A stretch of 64,000 nt of DNA from Gaeumannomyces sp. JS-464. Taxonomy: Eukaryota > Ascomycota > Sordariomycetes > Magnaporthales > Magnaporthaceae. The stretch spans positions 5,270,001-5,334,000 of the forward strand of contig NGZR01000002.1 of assembly GCA_002197995.1 (NCBI GenBank), given 5' to 3'. The position numbers were made by a program, and so were the translations under genes. The notes below the pieces were generated by a model. That model saw nothing but the letters and a program-made list of their open reading frames with translations, searched no databases and was not told the origin of the DNA. Each line of letters begins with the position of its first letter. Position 1 is the stretch's first letter. Below are positions 40,162-51,413 of this stretch, piece by piece.

Positions 40162-40665
40162 GGCGCCAGTGCTGTGTGCTCGGCCCAGCTTGTGATGGGA
40201 TCGGGATGCTGGGGGCGGTGAGCTGGCGAGAAGGACGGAGGCGAAAAAGAAAGAAAACGAAACCACCTCCTGGGAAACCAAGCACTTCCAAGGCCGGAAA
40301 CAAGAAGCCGACACGGGTACCGCAAATTAACATTCAAAACGCACCAGGATCCCCAACATTGGCTGTTATATTCCGTTGATTAAATTGTCTCTGAAACCTG
40401 CTGATATCCAATCGAACGAAACCGAACGACCCCGAACCGAAGCAAAGGGTGCATGCAAATGCGCCAGAGTGCAACGGCAGCGCGTATACCGCGTATAGAT
40501 CCAATAGAATCCAATGGATGCAGGGCAATGCCACATCCCAGCTATCTTCACAGGACATGCGGCAAATATTACCCCTGTTGCCCTGTTGGCCGCAACGTCT
40601 TGGCTTCCCCGCGTGATCGCCCTGTCCAGTCGAAGAGCCGAGGCAGCCCGCCCTCCCTGCACCCC

Positions 40666-42631
40666 TCAGATCTTGGCCTTGGCCCAGAGGTGGAGGCCAT
40701 CCAGCCCCGCAGGCCCGTCGTAGATGTCGCGCTCGACCATCCTGGAGTTGATCTGTTTTTTTTTGTTTTTTTTTCGCGCGCGTTTGGGTTGGATCAGCTG
40801 CTGCATGTGTTTCCGAGACTGGGGCTTGCCTGCTGCGCCCGAGGGAGCGTCGCGACTTACAAATTGCGGCCCCAGATCCTCCACTTTCTGTGCTCCGAGG
40901 AGTTTCATGCACGTCGTCATTTCGGCATTGAGGACTTATAAGGTTAGTTAGACGCGGAGCGCTTTGGTCAGCTTGTGGAAATTGGCAGATGGCTGATGCT
41001 GGAGAGTAGTAACGAGCGAAACTCGGAGGGACAAAAAATACTCACTCTCAAACGTCCTCTCGACGCCACGCCAGCCGCCGGCACCCAGGCCGTATAGGGC
41101 GGCGCGGCCGACGCCAACGGCCTTTGCGCCGAGGCACAGGGCCTTGACGACGTCGGTGCCGCGCTTGATGCCGCCGTCAACCCAGACCTCGACGTGGTCA
41201 AAGACCTCGGGGCAGTACTTGCGGATCTCGAGCAGCGTGTGCACGGCGGGCGGGGCCGTGTCGAGGCCGCGGCCGCCGTGGTTGGAAAGGATGATGGCGC
41301 GCACGGTGCCGTACTGGGCCGCGTGCTGCGCCGCGATGTAGGCGTCCTCGTGCGTCTGCACGCCCTTGATGACCACGGGCAGGTCCGTGACGCCCGCCAG
41401 CCAGGGCAGCGTCGTGCGCCACGTCAGGTCCGCGGCCGTGCCCCAGAAGAGCTGCTGCCCGACGCCGCCGCCGCCGGGCCGGCGGTCCTCGGGCTTGCCG
41501 CTCGACGCGGCGGCCGTGACGGTGGCGGCGCCCTCGAACTGCTGCTTCTCGTCCAGCTCGCGCTTGCCCGGCACGGGCGCGTCCAGGGTCAGGACGACGA
41601 ACTTGTAGCGGTCGCGCAGGCGGCCGATGCGCGCCAGCATGGCCTCGCTCTTGCGCTTGTCCGTCTGCACGTACAGCTGCCAGCCGAAGACCTGGCCTGG
41701 GGCGGCGCCCTCGACGATCTGCTCGGGCGTCTGGCTGGCGTTGTTGCTGACGATCTGGACGCCGCCAAAGGACGAGATGCCGCGCGCGATGCCGTGCTCG
41801 CCGTCCGGGTGCGCCAGGCGCGCCATGGCGGCGGGCGCGACGTACAGCGGCGTGCCGACGCGGTGGCCCAGCAGCGAGGTGGAGAGGTCGCAGCGGGTGC
41901 AGTCGACAAAGACGCGCGGCCGCAGCAGGATGGAGCGGTAGACGTGGTTGTTGTACTGCTTGGAGAACATGTCGTCGCCGGCCGAGTAGTAGTAGGCCCA
42001 GCACTTGCGCGACACCTGCTTCCGCGCCGCCTCCTCCATCTCGTCCAGGTTGAAGATCGTCTCGAGCGCGGCTGGCGCGTCTGTGGCAGGCGTCACTATG
42101 GCGACCTGCTTCTCCTGCTCCTGGTCTTGCTGCATCCGCTTGAGGCTCTCGGGGTCGACGGCGCCCAGCTTGGCCTCGGGCTTCAGGTTCTCCTCGAGTG
42201 TGCCGGGCGGGTGGACGGGGTCGTAGTCCTCGGTTGCATCGCGGCCGGCCAGCTGCAGGATGATCTTGGAGCCGCCCGGATGGGAGGGCACGAAATCGGT
42301 GACATCGTAGACGTTGCCATATAGGATGACCCAGCAGCTCTCGGGCGAGTTGTGTTTGGCAACTGGGGCGCAGATGGTGCGAGCCTGCCGTTAGCCAAGC
42401 GATGCAATCCAATGCGTGGTGATGCTCCGAAACCGGAACGGACCAATGGGAGTCCTTTTTTTTTTTCTTTTTCTTTTTTCGGGGTGCTGACCGGGCTTGG
42501 TAGGCGCCAACCTAGCGATTGATACCTCGCCTTCCGCGTCAAGCAAAGCAGCAAACCCGTGTTGCTGCTCACCGGCCGTCTAAATGGCTTCTGCACTCAC
42601 CTTCTGCCGCGTCAAACACCTTGCCACTCAT
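40666..42631 (-). CDS. Cytochrome b5 / FMN-dependent L-2-hydroxyacid dehydrogenase (cytochrome b2-like)
   Basis: Flavocytochrome that oxidises an L-2-hydroxy acid such as lactate, passing electrons through a b5 haem. Exons 42601-42631 ([10 protein letters not shown]), 41046-42362, 40861-40934 and 40666-40752 give 502 residues, frame intact. The b5 domain starts almost at residue 1 ([24 protein letters not shown] with one haem His). The second axial His would be in YDPVHPPG. The FMN barrel carries [66 protein letters not shown], the catalytic block [10 protein letters not shown] and [20 protein letters not shown]. There is no mitochondrial presequence, unlike yeast Cyb2, and the C-terminus is Ala-Lys-Ile, a possible peroxisomal PTS1. 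The exact substrate (lactate, glycolate, mandelate or other) is not shown by the sequence. Confidence 0.9.
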
Positions 42632-44762
42632 TTTCACTGCTTGTCCGCGAGCTGGAGACAACGAGCTTGACCTCGGATTTATGTTTTTATTTAGCAACGA
42701 ACGGACCACCGGAGCCTAACGGCGGTAAGGAGGAAAACCTAAAAGCAGGAGATAAAAAATAAAAATACAAAAAAAGAGGACGCGCAGGGGTACATTGATG
42801 TGATCCGGGCCACTCGCCCCAGCCGCGGCAAAGGCCCACCCCCAACAAGAAGAGGAACAGAAAAAAGGGGTCGACCGAATGGGGAGGACAGCAGTCGCCA
42901 TTAGTAAGGTAGCAGCAGCAACGATAGCCTTTGATGGATTTATTGGAAATGTGGACTCGACTCCGTGCGTCCTCCACGCGCCCCATGGGGGGCCGACAGA
43001 CGCGGGGGATGGTGGTGCTCCCATAAAGCGGCGACCCCGTCAGACGCGGTGCTCCCCGGCCTCGTCCGGCTGGGAAGCGCGCGCCACTGCGCGCCACTAG
43101 CATCGCGACACAGATACGAGCGGTCGAATCCCGGGTAGGGTTCCGGGCGGGATACTCGATGCTTCCGCCGCCGGCTGCAACCACCTGAAGAAAGCAGCTG
43201 CATATGTGTGTGCCGCCCTCTGGGCGTTCTGTGCAGGTGGACCACTGGGCCTGGGTCAGAGAGGAGCATTCGCCAAGGCGCCGGAGCCGGCCGGAACCCC
43301 CAACGGCTGCTCGCCACGCTAGCAACGCTCTCGCGGTTCCGAGAAAGCCGGGCACTGGTGGATGTCAATTTTCCGGGTGATTCGGCGCTTCAGCTGCCGA
43401 GTGCAGTGCAGGTAGCAGCACATCAACTTCACTCAGCACCCAGCGACAGGGCAGCCAGTCGCGACAGCTAGGGAAGCCAAGACGCGTCGCTGCGCTGCTT
43501 GCTGTGCCACGAGGGCACAACCGGGGAGGATGCTGCCATACGACAAAACGACCAAACGCGGCACCCAAAGCCTCGTCTGTCCTTGGTGGCACAGTGGGCA
43601 CAAGGAAGACGCGGCAGGGCCCGTCAAAGAGTGAAACCTCAAATGCCACCCTGGTACCCGTCATCGGCAGTTTTCGCTGCACGTCTGTCTCGGCAAGCCC
43701 GCCCGATAGGCTGGCCAAGCTGGGCTTGATGATGTGCCCGGTGTTTGCGCTCGATATGGCGTGGCCATTTTGACGCTTTGCCCGATACAATCTGGCAATG
43801 CGTCGATGCTACTTGGTGGACGAAACAAACCTGCTGCTTGCCCCTCCTGCGTTCCCAAGGGGCAGGATATCAGATATGCGAACTGCGCCCCCACCACGAT
43901 TTTGTTGGCCGGTGAGCAGTGATCCACGCGGCGCGTCTTTTTTCGCGCCGACAAAATCCTGCCTGTTAAACCTTGCATGACCACAAAAGCGAAGCTGGAT
44001 GGTGCTGTGTATCCCTATGGCAGAGGGAAGGTTATTCACTGGCGAAAAGATGGTAACTTGGTCCCATAAGGTTAATATGCTCTGTGACATCCTTGGTTCT
44101 GCCTCCGCCGACACACCAAACTTGACTGTCGAGCTGTCCACACAAGCATGCAGGAACTGCCCCTCATCTCGTGCCCTTGAAAGCTTGACACACGTTTTGT
44201 CGCTCCGGCCTTCCAATCGCAACAAGAGCTGATGGCACAACGAGGGAGTGGACCCGATCCAGAGACGGAAGTGGACCCGATCCAGAGACGGAAGTGGACC
44301 CGATCCAGAGACGGAAGTGTTCGCGAGAGTGGAATTACGTAGTAGGGATGGAGGACTGGAAACGGAAAAGATGAAGAGACAAATGAAATTCGGGTGGCCT
44401 GCCAGACCTTGTTCGTCAAGGGGAAGCTTGAACTGCCTCGACAAACAGGCAGCGGAACTGCCCCACCTATGACGAGCCACGCTGCATATGACCAACCCCA
44501 AGCTCCCATGGAGGCTAGGCTCAGCCCAGGCACCTGTCCAGCTTCAGAATGACCCAGCTCCCGACTCCCAACCATACGGCTTGACGGCTACCCGACCACC
44601 GTGCCCCTTCTCGTTCCTCGCGCTCTTGCAAGGGTTCCCCATCGCCGGCCGAATACAACCCTTTCCATAAAATCGGAAGGGCCGCGGCGCGAGCGCGCGC
44701 GCGCCATCCCTGTGGACGCCCGCAAAACGCTACGAGGCAGGCATAAGCGGCAGTCGGCAAAC
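42632..44762. promoter_or_regulatory. Divergent intergenic region with a 23-bp tandem repeat
   Basis: About 2.1 kb between the flavocytochrome (-) and GDSL esterase (+) starts. I see no gene. Open frames have random composition. It holds the three-copy repeat at 44247-44315. Confidence 0.45.
44247..44315. repeat. Three perfect copies of a 23-bp repeat
   Basis: Three head-to-tail identical 23-bp units, each beginning AGTGGACCCGATCC, plus a 4-nt start of a fourth (AGTG). About 450-500 bp upstream of the GDSL esterase start. The perfect identity implies recent duplication or an assembly artefact. Confidence 0.9.
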
Positions 44763-46147
44763 ATGGCCAGGAACAAGCTTCGTGCCCTCTGCTTCGGCGA
44801 CTCTCTGACTGCGGGCTACGCCCATCTCGGCGCCGTCTACAATCCCTACAAAGAGCAGATGGTCAAGCTGATGCAGGCTGCCCGCCCAGATCTCGAGATC
44901 GAGGCAGTGGAGGATGGGGCGCCGGGCCACATCACGGCCAGCTTCCTCGACCGATTAACCCCCCACTGTAAGCCATGGGCAGACTTCCCTTATCCATGGC
45001 GGCGGCGTGTCGCTGCTATGCTCCGGAAAGGGGTACGCCATCCAAGATTTGGTGCTACAACCCTGCTGACTCTCGCGTCTCCTTCCCTTTGTTTCCTCTC
45101 ATCCAGTTGGGCCAGGCGAGCCGAGCTATGATTGGACCATACTGCTCGGGGGCACAAAGTTGCGTTTCCACAAGACAGACGACCCTCAAACCCCTGGAAC
45201 GACCACTTGATCCATGGCCCCTCCTGGACGTTTGCTAACCAGTCGCAACAACGTGAGCAAAATGTGCCACCGGACCCCCCCCTTGTACAGCGACCTGGCG
45301 CACAACTACACCGCCGAGGCCATCTTTGCGAACCTTTCCAAGTGCTGGGATGTCGCCCAGGCACACGGCAGCAAGGTGCTGGTCCTCACGGTGCCCGAGG
45401 TCGGCGTCAGGGGCGGCCCCGCCGTGCAACGCATCCACGACCGAAGAGACGAGCTGAACCGGCTTATCAAGAACGCCCAGGGCGGCAACATGTTCGGCTC
45501 CCCTCCTCTTTTACATCTGCCCCTGAACCGTTCCCCGCTCATCTATCTACATACGCTCCATCCTGCTGGTCCCGTTACTTAGTGACATGGCACCCTTTCG
45601 TATTCCTCTCTTCCCTTTTCCCTTATTGTTTCCCACCCTTTCTCGCCCCTCTTGTCCCACCTCGTCCCTTCTTCCCTTCCCACCACCCCGCTATGCAGTC
45701 TGTTTCGTGTGACTTCATGCAGATCTCGGGTCGAGGCCGGTATACTGCATGCGCACACACTAACTCTGGACCCACAAATACCCCCCTGGGCGCTCGGGAG
45801 CGGTTAGATTTGTCCATGATCACCACGCGGCCGTCCCGTACTGGAGCATGTCTGAGAAGGATCGACAGCTATACTGGGACGACAATGTCCATCTGACTCC
45901 GGCTGGGTACGATCTGATGGGCCAGAAGATAGCTGCGCGGTTCCTCGAGGTGCTTCAGGAGAAGAAGCCAAGCGGCTCGCAGCCGGGCAAGGCGGAGGAA
46001 CAGACGGCGGCAGCAGCAACCACATCGTCAAGGCCGGCACGTAGCAAGGTTTTCAAAGACGATAATCTGGTCTTTGAGGAGGAGTCGGGCGACTCGACAC
46101 GACTAGGGCAGGGGTATGTCGTCGTGAGGAAAAAGGACCTGGACTGA
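44763..46147 (+). CDS. GDSL/SGNH-family esterase or lipase
   Basis: Serine hydrolase of the SGNH fold, 265 residues, probably cytosolic since no signal peptide is present. Exons: 44763-44967, 45107-45158, 45291-45491 and 45808-46147, which keep frame throughout. Block I is CFGDSLTAGY with the nucleophile Ser near residue 14. Block III is LLGGTND, formed across the exon 2/3 splice. The Asp-x-x-His of block V is in YWDDNVHLTPAGYD. Two donors are GT but far from consensus (GTTGCG after ACAAA, GTTCGG after AACAT). I accept them because the spliced product rebuilds GGTNDLAHNYTAEAIFANL and HDHHAAVPYWSM in frame. The last 60 residues (Gly/Ser/Ala-rich linker, then KVFKDDNLVFEEESG) go beyond the core fold. 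Substrate unknown. Confidence 0.82.
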
Positions 46148-46415
46148 GGATCAGGATATCCGTACCTACGGAGGTGCTTACCTTTGGCTACCTAGCGAGG
46201 TGCCTCCCGGGTACATTCACTCGGAGGTCGTTGGATCCGTACTCAAGTGATTTCATTACATGGGCTGTCACTTGGCATTCGGACTCGTACCTGCAAGTCT
46301 ATCTATCTATCTTGCATGCTTTTGTTCTATACCACTCCACGCAAACCAAGAGTCCTTTTGTAAAGCACAAGGTAATCATGCGTCGCCTCCAGTCCCCAGC
46401 TTATGGTTTCAGATT
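46148..46415. other. Short convergent intergenic region
   Basis: 268 bp between the 3' ends of the GDSL and CSN4 genes. Nothing else seen. Confidence 0.4.
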
Positions 46416-47807
46416 TTAGACGACTAGGTTTGCCGCAACAAAGTCCTGCCGAGAGAGAGAGGGGGGGGATTATTGAAATTGTCAGCATCAGATACTCGGG
46501 GCTTTCTCGCCTCAGGGGCGTGTGATTTGTAAAGGGACGGCGGGGTGTTCTGGCATGCATGAACAGCTTACAGGGAACTCTTTTTGTAAGAGGCCGGTGA
46601 CGTGCTCCACCTCCTCGGCCAAGCTCTGCACGTTGGAATCCCAGCGCCTCATCTCCTTCGCCACGGCGACTTCGGCCCGGCCGCTCCCCTTGACGCCCGA
46701 GGCCTCGCCGCCCTCGAACCAGATGAAGCGGTCGATCTGGTCTATGCGGCCGACGAGGCGGCCCTGCTCGATCATGCGGGCGGTGGTCTCCTCGGCCTTT
46801 GCGCCGTCGAGGCCGAGGAGCTCGCCGAGCTCGTCGAAGCCGATGTTATCGTACAGGCGGCTGGCGCCGAGCAGGTTGTGCTCGATGACGGCCTTTGCCA
46901 GCACGGTGGAGCCGTCGGCCGTGGTGGCCAGCTGGTGGGGCTGCAGGCCGCGGGCGAACTTGTCGACCTCGCCGGGCGAGAGCAGGCGGTCGAGGAACAT
47001 CTTCTCGAGCATGCCGAACTCGTCCAGGCCGGGGCTCCGCTCGTCGCGGTGCAGACGGCCGAGGGCGCGGCTCCGCAGGGGGCCGGCGGGGGCGAGGATG
47101 GCGCACTTGATGGCCATGCCGAGCGTGTGCAGGCGCTCGTCCTCGCCGATCTGGGGGCTCAGGCTGATCTCGTGGTAGGCGTGGCTGGCGGCCAGGAACT
47201 CGCGGCGCGAGTCGTTGATGCGGGCCTGCGACAGGCGGAAGTGCAGGTTCAGGTCCGGGTCCTCGACCTTGAAGATGACGTTCTTGACCTTGTTGAGGTA
47301 CGAGCCCGCGGCCGTGCTGTCGTCGGCCTCGAGGTAGTTGCGCACGATACGGATCCACACGCGCACCATCTCCGTCTCGGTCACGCGCCGCTGGCTGCTG
47401 TCGAGCGGGATCTCGGACAGCGCCCTCGCGGCCGCGACCCAGTCCTCGTTGTGCTCGTGCGCCGTGGCCGTCAGCTCGCGCAGAGCGTTGGCCTGCTCCA
47501 GGAAGCTCGAGGCCGTCTGCGGGTTGGCGGCGATGCGCGCCAGCGCGTGCGCGGCCACGTCGATCCAGACGTCGTGGTCCTCCGACGCCCGCGGCAGGGC
47601 CGCCACGAAGGCGGCCAGCACGGGGAGGGTGCCGACGATGCCCAGCGGGGCGGCGAAGATGGCGTCGACGGTCGCCTTGAGGTCGGCGGCCGCGGTCGGG
47701 GCCGACGAGTACGACTTGAAGTCGGCCAGCAGGGCCTCGTAGTCGGCGCCCTTGCTGCCCGACGCCGCGATCTGGGCCAGGGTTTCGCTGATCTTGGGTG
47801 AGGCCAT
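46416..47807 (-). CDS. csnD: COP9 signalosome subunit 4 (PCI-domain protein)
   Basis: Subunit of the COP9 signalosome, which removes Nedd8 from cullins and so regulates SCF ubiquitin ligases; in filamentous fungi it affects development and light response. Two exons, 46572-47807 and a 30-nt last exon 46416-46445, give 421 residues with intact frame. Splicing (CCT|GTAAGC ... GGCAG|GACTTT) gives QKEFP-DFVAANLVV, replacing an in-frame read-through into intron sequence. Helical repeats occupy the first 300 residues (ASHAYHEISLSP, ERLHTLGMAIKCAILAPAG). The PCI winged helix follows (FDELGELLGLDGAKAEETTARMI, GRIDQIDRFIWFEGG) with a final helix in the C-terminal tail. CSN4 rather than proteasome Rpn5 is supported by that PCI wording and by the short C-terminus. 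The start is at 47807 (MASPKISETLAQIAA). An in-frame ATG at 47957 adds an Arg/Pro-rich unlikely extension. Confidence 0.9.
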
Positions 47808-49191
47808 GACGTCTCGGGCTGCAGGGACGCGGGGAAAAGACGACGGGGCTATGCCTGCCCGCTTGCTCGTCTCTGGGTTTATGTGGCGACGTCGTCGGGA
47901 CTCGGTCGGTGGCGGGCCGGGTCTGCTCTTGACATGCTCGGGTCGAGGGAGCACCATCGAACAGTAGCTGTTGGTGCCTGTTGGTAAGGCAAGCCAGTTA
48001 GACTTCCGGGGTACCTACGGTAGAGCTCCAGAGGGGTCGTGGCAGGCAGTGGGGCAGGCGGGTGTGGGTGGGTCTGGTGGCAATCGGAGCTTCCCTGCTT
48101 GTCACTCCAGTCTGGTAGCAGCACCTTTCTCCATCCCGGCAGCACATCAATGTCCTTGATATCCCGCTCGACAACGATCAAACAAACCACCAAAACTTAG
48201 AATCGCCGAGCCTACCCCCATTGCTACGCCTCGGATACATACTCTATACACCCCATTGCAGCATGGACTAGACTGAAACGCGGAAAAGGCCGTTGCAGCT
48301 CCCCGCCCGCGGGGTCTCTCGTCTGGTCCTCGAGACTGAACTGCAGGCTGTGCCTGTTGGCTTGTCTGGTCTGTCCAAACGCTCGCATCCCCGCCTGATG
48401 TTTTTGCTTTCTCTCTGATTCGGCCGCTCCCCAGGAGATGCGTGCGTCCACGGCGCCGTATCCGCACATGGCACATCGGCCGGCAGCAGCAGCAGCATGC
48501 GTCCGGTTTGTGTCGTCCTGGGCGAAGCTTTTCCTGCCATCATGTTTTGACTTTGCTCTCCTTCCATGATGGGAGCCTGACTCGCCTCAACATCGGTTGC
48601 AACTAGTCCAGGGCGCTGTCAGGCCCCGAGACAACCTTGTGCCTTCGGACCAGTCTCTTCCCAGATCTTGACTTTGTCCTCGATCTTGAGATCAACAGCG
48701 CCTGGCATCCCTATAGGGTGAGAGCTGACTCGAGCCCGTCTTTGTGCAAGCTTGGCATCTAAGCTTGTTAGCCGTCTCATCAGCAGAGTGGCCGAAATTC
48801 TGGCGGGTAATCTGCCGATGAGAGCAGTCTCGGAGGGCATCCCGAGCCGATATTCATGCCAAGCACGATCAAGCTCCATCCGTGAATCCTTGGGCCATCT
48901 CCCGCGACCCTGAATGCCCTCACCAGGGGGCGCCCTTGGCGAGATCCCATGTCGCGACGCGGGGAGGCTCGATTCTCAAGTGTTTCGTTTCATGCGTTTC
49001 CATCTCGAGATGGGATCGTCTATCAAGCAAGGCCGGATGCCCTTTGCTGTGTCAACCACCGCCAGTCGGCCAGCGAGACCCCCGGCTTCTTGCCAAGTCG
49101 CGATGCCGGGCACGCCGCCGCCGCCTTGCTTTAGGCACCATCTTGCGAGTGAGACATGCCCATGTCTGCAGGGCCACATCCCGAGTTCAGC

Positions 49192-49198
49192 TATATAA
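49192..49198 (+). promoter_or_regulatory. Probable TATA box of the Egh16-like gene
   Basis: TATATAA about 290 bp before the ATG at 49491, followed by a CT-rich stretch suitable for a transcription start. A strong TATA box suits a highly regulated secreted protein. Position-based inference. Confidence 0.4.
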
Positions 49199-49376
49199 CT
49201 CGCTTTTGCTCCTTCGATATCATCTTCAGATTCCTTAATCTCAACGCCGAACGTGGAGTGTATAGTATTGCTATCTACCCTCAGGCAGGGCAACATCTCC
49301 AAACCAGCCACATCCTACGGCTTCCTTCTCTCCCGGCCGGTTGAACCGTGCCCCTTAAGCTGTCTTTACTTGAGTG

Positions 49377-49403
49377 CACACACACACACACACATATATA
49401 TAT
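49377..49403. repeat. CA/TA microsatellite in the probable 5' leader
   Basis: CA run passing into TA units, about 90 bp upstream of the Egh16-like start codon. Confidence 0.85.
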
Positions 49404-49490
49404 CTACATTGGACATCTACGATATCCTCACGCGCACACACGTTCCCTCACTGTTCGCAAACCTTGTGCTGCCGTTACTCAATCATCAAA

Positions 49491-50619
49491 ATGTTCTCCA
49501 ACGCTGTCGCTCTGGCCCTCGCGGTCTCTCCTCTTGTTGCGGCCCACGGTAAAATTGCCGTTATCACAGGTGATGCGGCAACACCACTGGACTCGGAATC
49601 CTCGGCGGCGTCGTTCCTGGGCCTGGTCCCAACCGCAAGGCTAGTGGCATATCCTGTCGTCCACAATGTGTGACCGAGGATGAATGCGAGGCTAACATGC
49701 CATGCTGTCTGAGAGCTAGACCGAGGTGGACACGACGGTCTTCCGGAGCACCAACATCATGACGGACGGCCTGGGCAGGACCAACAAGAACGGCAAGAAC
49801 ACGGTGGACATGATCGACCTGGCCATGACGCAGTCCGGGAACACGCTGCCGCAGGTGTCCGACGGCGGCTTCATCCAGGGCGTCTTCCATATCGTCACCA
49901 CCGACGGCGCCGGTCCGCTGCAGGGCGTCCTGGACCCGACAGCGACCGGGGCCTTCTCCAGCGGCGTCAAGCTCAACGTCGAGCAGCAGGTGCCGGGCAA
50001 GGGCGGCAACATCAGGCCGGGCAGGAACAACAAGCGGACCCTGTTTGAGCGCGCCTGGGACGCCCTGGCGTCGACAGGACTCATCATGAAGCGTGCCGCC
50101 AACGTCAATGAAGACTACGTAAGTTTGGCTGATCCGCGTGTGCATGTATATCTTTGCTGCCGGTTATCCCAGACACCTAACCGAGCATGCGGAAACAGCC
50201 CGTCAAATTCTCCATCCCGGCGGGGACGACGTGCACTGGCACAATCAAGGACCAGCAGAATGTCTGCCTGGTCAAGATTGCCAACAGCAACCGGGTGAGT
50301 CCCCTGACCAACGACCCCTTGCCACCCAGTCAACTCCCTCTTTATGCTGACGGTATATCGCCACCTACAGGCGGGCCCATTTGGCGGCGTGGTTGCTATC
50401 CAGATGGTGCCCAAGGGTGGTGCTACTGGTGCCGCTGGCGCCGCTGGTACCGCTGGTGCTGCCGGTACTGCCGGTACTGCCGGTACTGCCGGTACTGCCG
50501 GTACTGCTCCAGCTTCCCCTGCCTCGGGAGCGCCCACTCGTCGCACCCTTGATGCACCGGAGCCTGCCCACAACTGCCCTGGCGTTGTTAGGAAGCGGGC
50601 AGTTGAGTGGTCCGCCTAG
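49491..50619 (+). CDS. Egh16/Mas1 (Gas1)-like secreted cell-surface protein
   Basis: Secreted protein, 297 residues after one correction, of the family first described from infection structures of Blumeria (Egh16) and Magnaporthe (Mas/Gas). Members also occur in saprotrophs, so presence alone does not show pathogenicity. Exons: 49491-49639, 49720-50118, 50199-50294 and 50371-50619. Residues 1-18 form a signal peptide (FSNAVALALAVSPLVAA, then HGKIAVITGD). Typical blocks follow: GNTTGLGILGGVVPGPG, TEVDTTVFRSTNIMTDGLG, SGNTLPQVSDGGFIQGVFHI, TTDGAGPLQGVLDP and IPAGTTCTGTIKDQQNVCLV. One G is missing at 49577-49578 (GATGCGGCAAC; three G needed). Intron 1 appears to begin AAG|GCTAGT, a GC donor, which gives PNRK-TEVD in frame. 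The C-terminus has an Ala-Gly-Thr repeat built on nine-base units, then a basic, processing-like end. Role in adhesion or surface coating is inferred. Confidence 0.83.
50450..50513 (+). repeat. Nine-base coding repeat (Ala-Gly-Thr)
   Basis: About five near-identical GCCGGTACT units with related flanking copies inside the last exon of the Egh16-like gene. They encode an Ala/Gly/Thr-rich linker that is likely to vary in copy number between strains. Confidence 0.8.
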
Positions 50620-51413
50620 GGTCCTACAAACGCGTCCTAATCCCTCTCTCCCCCAATACATCCACCCTTTCCCTGCAGACTGATTTGGCCTCTACTGCCC
50701 CTGAACCTAGGCTCGAGCCTGGTGCTGGAGCTTGATATGGCCTGTGGAAAGGCTTGTATATAGAACCGCCTTCGTTTCTTTTCATTTCACTCTTTTAAAA
50801 CCCCCGTTCAATAGTTTGACGCTGGCACGCCGATCACCCAGGGCAGAATATCATATCCGCTCAATCAAGCCTCCTCCAAGCTATTTGCTTTGCTCTTCCT
50901 TTACTGTTGGCGTCTGATTGTATATACCGACGGCAATTTATACAAGTTTGAAGACGGTAAATTGATGCTGCCACCGCTACATAAACGAGGAGATCGTCTT
51001 CCGAGGCTTGTTTCCTTCGTCTCTTGCGAGTATCGCTCTGTCATGGCCGGCCTCCAACGCTCTCCTGGCACACTATCTTCGCATACCACCAATCGTAATA
51101 CCAGTCCCCTCTACTGAGAACGATAAACTCGGAGTGATGGCGAGGAACATGGATATTATTGGCTATTGTTCAAGGCTCTCACACCTCTCTTATGCAGTGA
51201 TTTGCTACGTAACCATACTGCAAAACCATGATTTACAGCGTGCCTACCTTTTTAGGAATACAAGGAGCAGAGAAGGAAACAAGACCCGGTTGCGCTAGGC
51301 AGAACAAGCGCTAACCAAACATCCCGAGGACGACACGGTCACAGTAAAAGCAGCGGCAGCAGCAGCAGCAGCAGCAGCAGCAAGCGCCGGCCTGCCCACG
51401 TGTCGCCGTCCTC
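50620..51413. other. Convergent 3' intergenic region
   Basis: About 790 bp between the Egh16-like (+) and Jac1 (-) stops. No gene is supported. A CAG-type run lies at 51356-51381, just beyond the Jac1 stop. Confidence 0.4.
51356..51381. repeat. CAG/CTG trinucleotide run
   Basis: Eight or nine CAG units on the + strand, within the presumed 3' UTR of Jac1 (CTG on the transcript). Confidence 0.85.

Larger units (their letters stand above)
38631..40665. other. Intergenic with long T and A tracts
   Basis: About 2 kb with no supportable gene. It holds a T32 tract (38990-39021), shorter A tracts near 39109-39128, T tracts near 39481-39500 and an A39 tract (40122-40160). Confidence 0.5.
47808..49490. 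promoter_or_regulatory. Divergent intergenic region (CSN4 / Egh16-like)
   Basis: About 1.7 kb. No gene is supported. Near its right end are a TATATAA box (49192-49198) and a CA/TA microsatellite. Confidence 0.45.

Noticed and set aside
41194..42324. 376-codon open frame on the + strand opposite the flavocytochrome gene
   Set aside because: It mirrors the real gene in GC-rich third positions, has Ala/Gly/Arg/Val-biased composition and no domain.
45107..45158. Apparent frameshift at the start of GDSL exon 2
   Set aside because: Recounting the phase shows exon 1 ends in T and exon 2 starts with TT, giving Phe and an intact frame.
46602..47801. 399-codon open frame on the + strand opposite CSN4
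   Set aside because: Antisense shadow of a GC-rich exon; valine/alanine/glycine-rich with no motif.
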